A stretch of 7,486 nt of DNA from Pseudomonadota bacterium (lineage in GTDB: Bacteria > Pseudomonadota > Alphaproteobacteria > Sphingomonadales > Sphingomonadaceae), in NCBI GenBank assembly GCA_947474905.1, contig CANJKQ010000035.1:1-7486 (forward strand), in the 5' to 3' direction. Numbering within the stretch: position 1 is the first letter of the stretch; every line of letters starts with the position of its first letter. Of this stretch, positions 1 to 5,423 are shown one piece after another. A program made the position numbers and the translations under genes. The notes beneath the pieces are model-generated. The model did not search any database. It saw only the letters and a program-made list of their open reading frames with translations, and had not been told where the DNA came from.

Positions 1-177
1 GATCACCAGAATGTTGAGGTTGCGCCCCGCCGACCCCTTGGCGAGCACGCCGACAACCAGGCCGACAATCGCGATGATGATCGCAAGGTAATTGACGCTG
101 CCGAGCAGCGGCACGACGCCGATCAGCGTGAAGGGCAAGGCGCACAGCGCGATCAGCACCGAAAGGATGTTGAGCAT
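1..177 (-). CDS. Small hydrophobic membrane protein, partial (C-terminus off the left edge)
   Basis: Reading leftward from an ATG at 177-175, 59 codons are open to the window edge with no stop. The product begins MLNILSVLIALCALPFTLIG and has two strongly hydrophobic stretches (about residues 3-25 and 29-47). These are followed by a small polar turn, K-G-S-A-G-R-N-L-N, and the start of another hydrophobic run. This looks like a short inner-membrane protein; I recognise the general pattern from sphingomonad hypothetical proteins but no function. There is no clear Shine-Dalgarno before the ATG. A TTGACA hexamer (minus strand, 212-207) lies about 30 nt upstream, so the transcript may be nearly leaderless. 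It is divergent from the lipoprotein gene at 339. The third-position G/C bias and the lack of an overlapping gene support it as real. Its full length cannot be seen. Confidence 0.7.
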   Translation of the reverse strand, partial: MLNILSVLIALCALPFTLIGVVPLLGSVNYLAIIIAIVGLVVGVLAKGSAGRNLNILVI

Positions 178-183
178 GGCCGG

Positions 184-212
184 TAAATGGGGAGCTGTAT
201 TACTCGTGTCAA
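184..212 (-). promoter_or_regulatory. Candidate promoter for the leftward membrane-protein gene
   Basis: On the minus strand a perfect TTGACA -35 hexamer (212-207) is followed after 17 nt by CATTTA (189-184), a poor -10 match. Transcription would start at or within a few bases of the ATG at 177, which would fit the missing Shine-Dalgarno. The weak -10 keeps this tentative. Confidence 0.25.
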
Positions 213-237
213 GCACCGATAATGCCGGCCCGCCATT

Positions 238-270
238 CCTTCCTCCCGCAAGAGCGAGGGGGCGGGAAGG
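238..270. repeat. GC-rich imperfect hairpin in the divergent intergenic region
   Basis: TCCCGC (244-249) pairs with GCGGGA (262-267) around a 12-nt loop. CCT (238-240) and AGG (268-270) could extend the stem across a bulge. It lies between the divergent genes, upstream of the lipoprotein Shine-Dalgarno. It may be a degenerate piece of the pyrimidine-arm repeats seen elsewhere in the window, but the match is too short to prove that. The rest of 178-327 shows no further clear signal. Confidence 0.35.
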
Positions 271-327
271 CAAGGGCAATCCCAAACGCTTCCTTAACCG
301 GTTTCGCGGCAGAACGGGGCATCGTTC

Positions 328-332
328 AGGAG
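328..332 (+). promoter_or_regulatory. Shine-Dalgarno that decides the lipoprotein start
   Basis: AGGAG sits 6 nt before the ATG at 339. The open frame extends upstream to an ATG at 222, but only the 339 start has both this site and an immediately following signal peptide. Confidence 0.75.
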
Positions 333-338
333 CGTTGG

Positions 339-1121
339 ATGACGACACGGCGGAAACGGGCATGGGGCCTGACGGCGGCGCTTGGCGCGTTGCCGCTGCT
401 GCTGTCGCTTGCCGCGTGCAGCCGTGGTGGCGACGCCGGTAATGTCGACGCGCTCGATGCCGAGCTGGCCGATCGCAACAATGCCGCCAATGCGCGCGAC
501 CCGGCCGTGGTAAGCGCGCTGCAGGACGAAATCATGGTCGATCCGCAATTGGCACAATCGGCCAATCACGACGCGGTGCGGCCCCCAGCCCGTCCCTATT
601 CGGCACCGGTGCCGGCGGATGCGACGGTGGCGCGGCCACCGGCCCCGGTCGATCCCGCCAGCCTGCGCCGCGCGCCCGCCGCCGATGCCAAAGCGGGCTG
701 CCCCGATTGCGGCGCGGCAAAACAGGCGGTGACGCTCGGCGCGCTCGCCCAACGCCAGCGCAACCGTGCCACCGCGGCGTGCGGTGGCCGCATCGGCTAT
801 TCGACCGGCTGGGCCAATCGCTTGCCCGCCGACGTGCCACTTTATCCCGATGCCCGGGTGATCGAGGCGGCAGGCAATAGCGAAGGCGGCTGCAACCTGC
901 GCGTTGTCAGCTTCTCATCGCCAACGCCCGCGCAGACCCTGATCGACTGGTATTATACGCGCGTCACGCAAGCCGGCTTTTCCGCCGAGCGCCAGACCGA
1001 TGGCGGCCGCGACATATTGGGCGGCACGCGTGCGCGCGATGGCGGCGCCTATATCCTCTACGTCACGCGCCGCGACGACGGCGGCAGCGACGTCGACCTG
1101 ATCACCAACAATGGGAACTGA
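339..1121 (+). CDS. Predicted lipoprotein of unknown function
   Basis: The 260-residue product starts with a basic n-region (MTTRRKRAW), a hydrophobic core and a lipobox L-A-A-C ending at Cys27, so signal peptidase II processing and lipid anchoring are expected. The residue after the Cys is Ser, which in the E. coli Lol rule would favour outer-membrane sorting. Residues about 28-110 are Ala/Asp/Pro-rich and probably an extended linker. A C-P-D-C motif lies at 121-124. The more compact C-terminal part (about 148-260) holds two further cysteines (148, 185) and alternating hydrophobic/aromatic patterns (I-D-W-Y-Y, A-Y-I-L-Y-V), suggesting a small alpha/beta domain. I do not recognise a family. 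A longer start at 222 is possible but would bury the signal peptide 39 residues in. A repeat element follows the stop within 20 nt, so the gene looks monocistronic. Confidence 0.85.
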   Translation: MTTRRKRAWGLTAALGALPLLLSLAACSRGGDAGNVDALDAELADRNNAANARDPAVVSALQDEIMVDPQLAQSANHDAVRPPARPYSAPVPADATVARPPAPVDPASLRRAPAADAKAGCPDCGAAKQAVTLGALAQRQRNRATAACGGRIGYSTGWANRLPADVPLYPDARVIEAAGNSEGGCNLRVVSFSSPTPAQTLIDWYYTRVTQAGFSAERQTDGGRDILGGTRARDGGAYILYVTRRDDGGSDVDLITNNGN

Positions 1122-1138
1122 AGAAAGTGTCGCTTGGT

Positions 1139-1161
1139 TCCTCTCCCCTGGAGGGAGAGGA
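1139..1161. terminator. Hairpin after the lipoprotein gene, possible terminator
   Basis: TCCTCTCCC (1139-1147) and GGGAGAGGA (1153-1161) pair perfectly over 9 bp with a 5-nt loop CTGGA, 18 nt after the lipoprotein stop. There is no T-run, so intrinsic termination is uncertain. It is also the left edge of the repeat element that fills this gap. Confidence 0.4.
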
Positions 1162-1251
1162 TAGCGGAGCTTAGCGCGGCACGCGCTTAGCGTAGCTTGG
1201 AGAGGGGGATTCCCGCCGTCGATAGCACGGGACTACCCCTCACCCAGCTTC

Positions 1252-1283
1252 GACTAAGGCCTTGCTCGCGCAAGACCTAAGTC
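1252..1283. repeat. Imperfect hairpin within element A
   Basis: GACTAAGG (1252-1259) pairs with CCTAAGTC (1276-1283) with one A.A mismatch. After a C.A mismatch, CTTGC (1261-1265) pairs with GCAAG (1270-1274) around a TCGC loop. In total 12 of 14 stem positions pair. It stands 9 nt before the three-way junction, comparable with the small CAGGC-GAA-GCCTG hairpin beside the second junction at 5403-5415. Confidence 0.7.
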
Positions 1284-1292
1284 TACGCGTCC

Positions 1293-1356
1293 AGTTCGGG
1301 GTAAACAGCGCCCCGCGCTGTTTAGGCCATGCCGGGGGCATGGCCGACCCCGAACT
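1293..1356. repeat. 64-nt twin-hairpin three-way junction, copy 1
   Basis: The outer stem is AGTTCGGGGT (1293-1302) with ACCCCGAACT (1347-1356), 10/10 paired. Enclosed are hairpin 1, AAACAGCGC-CCC-GCGCTGTTT by arms (1303-1323), a single A (1324), hairpin 2 with 9-bp arms GGCCATGCC/GGCATGGCC around GGG (1325-1345), and a single G (1346). Every position of the 64 nt is assigned. The same layout with different stem sequences recurs at 5335-5398. This could act as an RNA structure in the crcB leader or as a DNA cruciform or single-strand hairpin; the sequence does not say which. Confidence 0.9.
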
Positions 1357-1448
1357 CCCTCAAGGGGAGAGGGGTTGTGGAGTAGGGAACCATGCACTCC
1401 TCCCACCGCCCCTTCGCAAGTCCCTGCATTCGCGCTAACGCGGCTGCC

Positions 1449-1826
1449 ATGGTACCTATTCTCCTCGTCATGCTCGGCGGCGCGCTGGGATCGGGCGCGC
1501 GGCTGCTGGTCGGGCGCGCGATGACGGCGTGGCTGGGGGCAGGCTTCCCGTGGGGCACGCTGACCGTCAATCTGGCGGGCGGGCTGGCGATGGGCTTGCT
1601 CGCGGGCGGCCTCGCGCGGATGGCGGGGGCCAGCGAGCCGTGGCGGTTGCTGCTCGGCGTCGGCGTACTCGGCGGCTTCACCACCTTTTCCGCCTTTGCG
1701 CTCGATGCGGCGACGATCATCGAGCGGGGCGACTGGGGGGCGGCGCTGAGCTATGCGCTGGTCTCGGTGGTCGGATCGGTGCTGGCGGTGTTTGCCGGGC
1801 TCGGCATCATGCGGGCGTTCGCATGA
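1449..1826 (+). CDS. crcB: CrcB/Fluc fluoride ion channel
   Basis: CrcB/Fluc proteins are dual-topology, dimeric inner-membrane channels that export fluoride. From the ATG at 1449 the product is 125 aa, the usual length, with four hydrophobic segments. The family motifs are clear: G-G-A-L-G-S-G-A-R at 10-18, the T-V-N-L-A-G-G segment with conserved Asn41, and G-G-F-T-T-F-S-A-F at 75-83, which carries the central Na+ site and the phenylalanines lining the pore. An in-frame ATG at 1392 would add 19 residues and has a better Shine-Dalgarno (GGAG and AGGG, 1379-1387). I prefer 1449 because homologues start at the first membrane helix, but the start is not settled. It is first in the operon, and its stop overlaps the next start by ATGA (1823-1826). 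No fluoride riboswitch is evident upstream. Confidence 0.93.
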   Translation: MVPILLVMLGGALGSGARLLVGRAMTAWLGAGFPWGTLTVNLAGGLAMGLLAGGLARMAGASEPWRLLLGVGVLGGFTTFSAFALDAATIIERGDWGAALSYALVSVVGSVLAVFAGLGIMRAFA

Positions 1827-2914
1827 GTAGCGGCGAAGTTCGCCAGTTCACCGTCGGCGATGATGATGACGGCATTCGGCTCGATCGCTGGTTCAAGCGG
1901 CATCTGGCCGATACCAGCTTCACGACGGTCGCCAAATGGGCGCGCACCGGGCAGCTGCGCATCGATGGCGCGCGGGCGACGCCGGGCGACCGGCTCACCG
2001 CCGGGCAAGTCCTCCGCGTGCCGCCCGCCGAGCCGCCGCGTGCCGACAAGCCCAAGCCGCGCCAGCGCAAGGTCCTTAGCCCAGACGAAATCGCTTTCGC
2101 GCGCGAGCTGGTGATCCATCAGGACGCTGCGGCGATCGTGATCAACAAGCCGCCCGGCCTTGCGACGCAGGGTGGCACCAAGACGACCGAGCATGTCGAT
2201 GGCCTGCTCGACGCGCTGCACGAGGATGACGAGCCGCGCCCCAAGCTGGTCCACCGGCTCGACAAGGATACCTCGGGCGTCCTGCTCATCGCCCGCACCG
2301 CGCGCGCCGCCGGCTATTTCGCCAAGAGCTTTTCCAGCCGCACCGCGCGCAAAGTCTATTGGGCGCTCGTCGTCGGTGTGCCGAGCATCGAGGACGGCAT
2401 GATCGAGCTCGCCATCGCCAAGCAGCCCGGCACCGGCGGCGAGAAAATGCATGTCGACGAGGAAGAGGGCCAGCCCGCCCGCACGCGCTATCGCGTCATC
2501 GAGCGCGCGGGCAACCGCGCTGCCTGGGTCGAGCTGCAGCCCTATACCGGTCGCACGCACCAATTGCGCGTCCACTTGGCGGCGATCGGCCACCCGATTG
2601 TCGGCGACGGCAAATATGGCGGGCCGGCGGCGTTCCTGACCGGGGGCGTCAGCCGCAAGATGCACCTGCACGCGCGCCGCCTGCGGATCGACCATCCCGA
2701 TGGCGGCCAGATCGACGTGACCGCCACCCTGCCGCAACATTTCGCCGAAAGCATGGGGCTGCTCGGTTTCGACGAAGCGCTCGGCGATGCGCTGCCCCTC
2801 GACGAACCCAAATTCAGCGAAACGAGCGAAGGCAAGCGCCGCGCCGCTGCCAACGCCGCCAAGTCCAAGCGCCGCGAACGCAAGGGCGAACGCCGCGGGC
2901 GGGGTCGCGCCTGA
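1823..2914 (+). CDS. RluC/RluD-type 23S rRNA pseudouridine synthase with S4 domain
   Basis: Isomerises specific uridines to pseudouridine, most likely in 23S rRNA. The 363-aa product has an N-terminal S4 RNA-binding domain (about 18-66, starting I-R-L-D-R-W-F-K-R) and a linker. The catalytic domain holds I-N-K-P-P-G-L at 107-113, H-R-L-D-K-D-T-S-G at 144-152 with the nucleophile Asp147, and Y-T-G-R-T-H-Q-L-R-V-H at 241-251. The C-terminus (about 333-363) is a Lys/Arg/Ala-rich tail, probably disordered and RNA-binding, beyond the catalytic fold. The start is fixed by the ATGA overlap with crcB; the longer open frame upstream lies inside crcB. Length and S4 domain fit RluC or RluD; which uridines it targets cannot be told from sequence, so no symbol is given. 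The S4 domain argues against RluA or TruC. Confidence 0.93.
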   Translation: MSSGEVRQFTVGDDDDGIRLDRWFKRHLADTSFTTVAKWARTGQLRIDGARATPGDRLTAGQVLRVPPAEPPRADKPKPRQRKVLSPDEIAFARELVIHQDAAAIVINKPPGLATQGGTKTTEHVDGLLDALHEDDEPRPKLVHRLDKDTSGVLLIARTARAAGYFAKSFSSRTARKVYWALVVGVPSIEDGMIELAIAKQPGTGGEKMHVDEEEGQPARTRYRVIERAGNRAAWVELQPYTGRTHQLRVHLAAIGHPIVGDGKYGGPAAFLTGGVSRKMHLHARRLRIDHPDGGQIDVTATLPQHFAESMGLLGFDEALGDALPLDEPKFSETSEGKRRAAANAAKSKRRERKGERRGRGRA

Positions 2915-2935
2915 AAGGACTGAGGAGTTGATGCG

Positions 2936-3148
2936 ATGACAGCCTTTTCCCGTATGGGCATGATCCACCGCCCCACGAGCCCGCTTGGCTGGCTGATCAC
3001 CCTCGCCGCGATTGCCTTTGCGGTGCAGGTGTCGGTCGCGATTGATGCCCACGCCCATTCAGTCAGCGACATGCTTTACGGCGTCTATCCGTTTCTTGGC
3101 GTCACCTTCCTGCTATGGGATTGGCTTGCGCGCCGATTGTCGGCGTAG
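2936..3148 (+). CDS. Small two-helix membrane protein, unknown
   Basis: A 70-aa product starting at 2936, 8 nt after GAGGAG (2922-2927) and 21 nt after the pseudouridine synthase stop. Hydrophobic segments lie at about 17-37 and 47-63. The loop between them contains I-D-A-H-A-H-S (His/Asp-rich), and the C-terminus L-A-R-R-L-S-A is basic, so both termini are probably cytoplasmic. I recognise no family. The good ribosome site, the operon spacing (next gene 10 nt on) and the codon bias make it a likely real gene. An ATG at 2931 gives only ATG-CGA-TGA, whose stop overlaps the true start. Confidence 0.75.
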   Translation: MTAFSRMGMIHRPTSPLGWLITLAAIAFAVQVSVAIDAHAHSVSDMLYGVYPFLGVTFLLWDWLARRLSA

Positions 3149-3158
3149 CGGACCGACG

Positions 3159-3755
3159 ATGCACCCCAACCGCGCCTTTCATGCCGATCCTGCCGCGCTG
3201 AGCGAGCAATTCGGCGCGATTGCCTTCGGTCGCGTGTTTCTGACGACGACTGCGGGCCCCCGCGTCGGCCATGCGCCGATGCTGGTGGTGGCGCCTGATC
3301 GCATCCGCTTCCACCTCGCCAATGCCAATGCGCTGGTGCCGCATCTCCCCGGCGCGACGGCGCTGCTGCTGGCCGAGGGGCCGCGCGCTTATATCAGCGC
3401 CAACTGGTATCCCGATCCGCGCGGCGCGGTGCCAACATGGAATTATGTCGCGGTCGAGGCCGAAGGCGTGGTGTCGCCAATCGATCGCGACGCCCTGATC
3501 GCGCTGCTCGACGATCTGTCGGCGGAACTCGAACCGCGCGTCGGCGAGAATTGGACGCGCGACAAGATGGCCCCCGCCCGGTTCGACGCGATGCTGAACG
3601 CCATCACCGGGTTTGAGATGCACGTGACCGTTTGGCGCGGCACGCACAAGCTGAGCCAGAACCAGCCGACGGAGATTGCTACGACGCTGGCCGGGCATAT
3701 CGACCGCACCGGCGACCCCGCCATCGCCATGCTGATGCGACAGGCGCGGGCATGA
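3159..3755 (+). CDS. paiB: PaiB-like FMN-binding split-barrel protein
   Basis: The 198-aa product matches the PaiB family (FMN-binding negative transcriptional regulator, Pfam FMN_bind_2), usually 200-215 aa. Family landmarks are G-P-R-A-Y-I-S-A-N-W-Y at 74-84, V-P-T-W-N-Y-V-A-V-E-A-E-G at 91-103 and the C-terminal G-F-E-M-H-V...K-L-S-Q-N-Q at 151-169. In Bacillus subtilis PaiB is linked to repression of protease and sporulation genes and sits beside the acetyltransferase PaiA. No acetyltransferase gene is adjacent here, and no helix-turn-helix is visible, so an FMN- or heme-binding enzyme role is just as plausible as repression. The start at 3159 (weak ribosome site) gives the expected N-terminus. 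Its stop overlaps the HAD gene start (ATGA, 3752-3755), so the two are likely translationally coupled. The symbol reflects family only. Confidence 0.88.
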   Translation: MHPNRAFHADPAALSEQFGAIAFGRVFLTTTAGPRVGHAPMLVVAPDRIRFHLANANALVPHLPGATALLLAEGPRAYISANWYPDPRGAVPTWNYVAVEAEGVVSPIDRDALIALLDDLSAELEPRVGENWTRDKMAPARFDAMLNAITGFEMHVTVWRGTHKLSQNQPTEIATTLAGHIDRTGDPAIAMLMRQARA

Positions 3756-4411
3756 TCCGGCTTGCGATCTTTGATTGCGACGGCACGCTCGTCGACAGCC
3801 AGGCCAATATCTGCCTGGCGATGGAGGAGGCGTTCACGCTCGCCCGGTTTGAGCCGCCGCCGCGCGCGATCATCCGCCGGGTGGTGGGCCTCAGCCTGGT
3901 CGAGGCAATGCGGATGCTGCTGCCAGAGGCCGATGAGCCGCTCCACCAGAACATGGCGGCGGATTACAAGGCCGCCTTCTTTCGCCTGCGCGGATCGGGC
4001 GCGATGGCCGATGAGCCGTTGTTCGACGGCATGGCGGAAACGCTGGAATTGCTAGCGGATACCGGATGGACGCTGGGCGTCGCCACTGGCAAGTCGGATC
4101 GCGGGCTGCATCATGTGCTGTCGCATCACGATATCCTGCACCGCTTCGTCACGCTGCAGACCGCCGATCGCCACCCCTCCAAGCCGCACCCCTCGATGAT
4201 CGAGCAGTGCATGGCCGATGCGGGCGCCGAGCCCCATATGACCGTGATGATCGGCGACACCAGCTTTGACATGGCGATGGCGCGCGCGGCGGGCACGCGG
4301 GCGGTGGGCGTTGCCTGGGGGTATCACCCGGTTGACGAGCTGATCGCGGCGGGCGCGCACAGCATCGCCGAGCTGGTGCCCGATCTGCCGCACCATATGG
4401 AACCGCGATGA
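3752..4411 (+). CDS. HAD-IA family hydrolase, phosphoglycolate phosphatase-like
   Basis: A 219-aa soluble phosphatase of the haloacid dehalogenase superfamily. Motif I is F-D-C-D-G-T-L-V-D-S (7-16), with nucleophile Asp8 and acid/base Asp10. Motif II is V-A-T-G-K (110-114) with Thr112, motif III is Lys144 in S-K-P-H-P, and motif IV is G-D-T-S-F-D (168-173), placing Asp169 and Asp173 at the Mg2+ site. The helical cap between motifs I and II (about 16-90) makes it subfamily IA, as in Gph. Substrate cannot be set by sequence; phosphoglycolate or a similar small phosphate ester is the usual guess. Both ends overlap neighbours by ATGA. I recall a HAD gene between the rlu gene and ATP12 as a recurrent arrangement in alphaproteobacteria, which would make the paiB-like gene and the 70-aa gene before it later additions. 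Confidence 0.92.
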   Translation: MIRLAIFDCDGTLVDSQANICLAMEEAFTLARFEPPPRAIIRRVVGLSLVEAMRMLLPEADEPLHQNMAADYKAAFFRLRGSGAMADEPLFDGMAETLELLADTGWTLGVATGKSDRGLHHVLSHHDILHRFVTLQTADRHPSKPHPSMIEQCMADAGAEPHMTVMIGDTSFDMAMARAAGTRAVGVAWGYHPVDELIAAGAHSIAELVPDLPHHMEPR

Positions 4412-4629
4412 CTGAGCAACCCGATCCCGCCCGCGCGCGTTACTATATCATGGCGCTCGCCTGGCTGGGGGGCGCGGTAATCGCGGTCATCGGCATCATT
4501 CTCGCCGCGCGCGCGACGGGCGACGGCCAACACTGGGTCGGCGTAGCCGTCACCCTGCTCGGGCTGGTCGATATGGCGATCATGCCGCGCCTGCTCGCGC
4601 AACGCTGGCGGACACCGCCCCAGCCATGA
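4408..4629 (+). CDS. Small two-helix membrane protein, unknown
   Basis: A 73-aa product with a short polar N-terminus (MTEQPDPARAR), a membrane segment at about 13-35, a loop R-A-T-G-D-G-Q-H-W, a second segment at about 43-61 and a basic, Pro-ending tail. It is joined to the HAD gene by ATGA (4408-4411) and to ATP12 by ATGA (4626-4629), so it is very probably translated as part of the operon. I recognise no family. Its position right before an ATP synthase assembly factor could hint at a membrane role in that process, but nothing in the sequence proves it. Confidence 0.8.
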   Translation: MTEQPDPARARYYIMALAWLGGAVIAVIGIILAARATGDGQHWVGVAVTLLGLVDMAIMPRLLAQRWRTPPQP

Positions 4630-5318
4630 AGCGATTCTGGCGCGAGGTTGCCGTCGTCGCGGGAGGTGACGGCCATGCGATCCGGCTCGACGACAAGCCG
4701 GTGCGCACGCCCGGTCGCGCGCTGCTCAGCCTGCCCAACGCGGCGCTGGCCGACGCGATTGCCGATGAATGGCGCGCGGTAGGCGACACGCTCGACCCGC
4801 GCGCCATGCCGCTCACCGGCCTCGCCAATGCCGCGATCGACCGCGTCGCACCCGATCCTGCCGCCTTTGCCGCTGGCCTAGCGGCTTATGGCGAGAGCGA
4901 CCTGCTCTGCTACCGCGCCGATGGCCCGGCCGCTCTGGTCGCGCGCCAAGCCGAGGCGTGGGACCCGCTGCTCGATTGGGCGCGCGCGCGCTATGACGTG
5001 CATTTCGCGATCGCGACCGGCGTGATGCACCGCCCCCAGCCGCCTGCGACGATCACGCGGCTGGCCGATGCCATCACTGCGCGCCCGGCCTGGGAACTGG
5101 CGCCGCTCTCCCCAATCGTGACGATCACCGGCACCCTGGTCGGCGCGCTGGCGCTGGCCGAAGGCGCGGTGGACGGCGGAGCGCTGTGGCAGGCCGCGCA
5201 TCTCGACGAACTCTGGCAAGCCGAACAATGGGGCGAGGATACGCTGGCGCTGCAAGCCCGCGAGGCGCGGCGGCGGGATTATGATGCGGCGGTGAGGTTT
5301 TTGGGGTTGGTCCAATAA
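4626..5318 (+). CDS. ATP12 family chaperone for F1-ATPase assembly
   Basis: A 230-aa homologue of mitochondrial Atp12, which binds the F1 alpha subunit before it pairs with beta. Characteristic stretches are R-F-W-R-E-V (3-8), L-D-D-K-P-V-R-T-P (21-29), E-W-R-A...D-P-R-A-M-P-L-T-G-L-A-N-A-A-I-D (49-72), Y-G-E-S-D-L-L-C-Y-R-A (88-98), W-D-P-L-L-D-W-A (112-119) and the C-terminal D-E-L-W-Q-A-E-Q-W-G-E-D (194-205). It is near full length for bacterial members. The start is fixed by ATGA overlap with the preceding small gene. It is the last clear operon gene. The stop TAA (5316-5318) is also the first three bases of the 19-nt repeat end shared with the far side of the nuclease gene, so the repeat may have supplied the present stop. 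No ATP synthase genes lie in the window. Confidence 0.93.
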   Translation: MKRFWREVAVVAGGDGHAIRLDDKPVRTPGRALLSLPNAALADAIADEWRAVGDTLDPRAMPLTGLANAAIDRVAPDPAAFAAGLAAYGESDLLCYRADGPAALVARQAEAWDPLLDWARARYDVHFAIATGVMHRPQPPATITRLADAITARPAWELAPLSPIVTITGTLVGALALAEGAVDGGALWQAAHLDELWQAEQWGEDTLALQAREARRRDYDAAVRFLGLVQ

Positions 5319-5334
5319 TCCTCCCCCGCCAGGG

Positions 5335-5398
5335 AGTGCGAGGTTGGATTGCCCCCGGCAATCCAAGCCCATGCCGGGGGCATGGGCGACCTCGCACT
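5335..5398. repeat. 64-nt twin-hairpin three-way junction, copy 2
   Basis: The outer stem is AGTGCGAGGT (5335-5344) with ACCTCGCACT (5389-5398), 10/10. Hairpin 1 has arms TGGATTGCC/GGCAATCCA around CCC (5345-5365). Then come a single A (5366), hairpin 2 with arms GCCCATGCC/GGCATGGGC around GGG (5367-5387), and a single G (5388). Compared with copy 1 at 1293-1356, length, order, loops and linker bases are identical. 11 of 28 pairs differ and each stays Watson-Crick: 2 in the outer stem, 8 in hairpin 1 and 1 in hairpin 2. Confidence 0.92.
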
Positions 5399-5423
5399 GT
5401 GGCAGGCGAAGCCTGACGGAGGG

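Larger units (their letters stand above)
1140..1372. repeat. Composite palindromic repeat element A
   Basis: This fills most of the 327-nt gap between the lipoprotein and crcB genes. Its termini are an inverted repeat: CCTCTCCCC (1140-1148) and GGGGAGAGG (1364-1372), 9/9 paired. Inside, in order, are the terminal hairpin; AGCGCG-GCA-CGCGCT (1173-1187), flanked by two direct copies of GCTTAGCG (1169-1176, 1185-1192); a short TCCCG/CGGGA pair around 1211-1232; a longer imperfect hairpin (1252-1283); and the 64-nt three-way junction (1293-1356). No convincing coding region or fluoride riboswitch is seen here. The C-rich/G-rich ends and the three-way junction tie it to the repeats flanking the nuclease gene at 5435. 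It looks like a mosaic of dispersed intergenic repeats. Confidence 0.8.

Noticed and set aside
222..338. N-terminal extension of the lipoprotein frame to an ATG at 222
   Set aside because: It would put 39 residues before the signal peptide; the ATG at 339 has a strong Shine-Dalgarno and an immediate lipobox signal.
1293..1356. tRNA or tmRNA-like gene because of the clover-like fold
   Set aside because: There is no T-loop consensus, no anticodon stem of the right size, and triloops instead of 7-nt loops.
1122..1448. Fluoride (crcB-motif) riboswitch before crcB
   Set aside because: The gap is filled by palindromic repeats, and I could not find the conserved riboswitch core. The three-way junction here also occurs before the nuclease gene, so it is not fluoride-specific.
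2931..2939. Two-codon leader ORF (ATG-CGA-TGA) overlapping the 70-aa gene start
   Set aside because: It is easily a chance result of the bases around a start codon, and no further attenuation structure is seen.
1751..3058. Long minus-strand open frame (435 codons) opposite the pseudouridine synthase
   Set aside because: It mirrors a well-identified gene with all its motifs on the plus strand, has no recognisable domain, and is typical of high-GC antisense frames.
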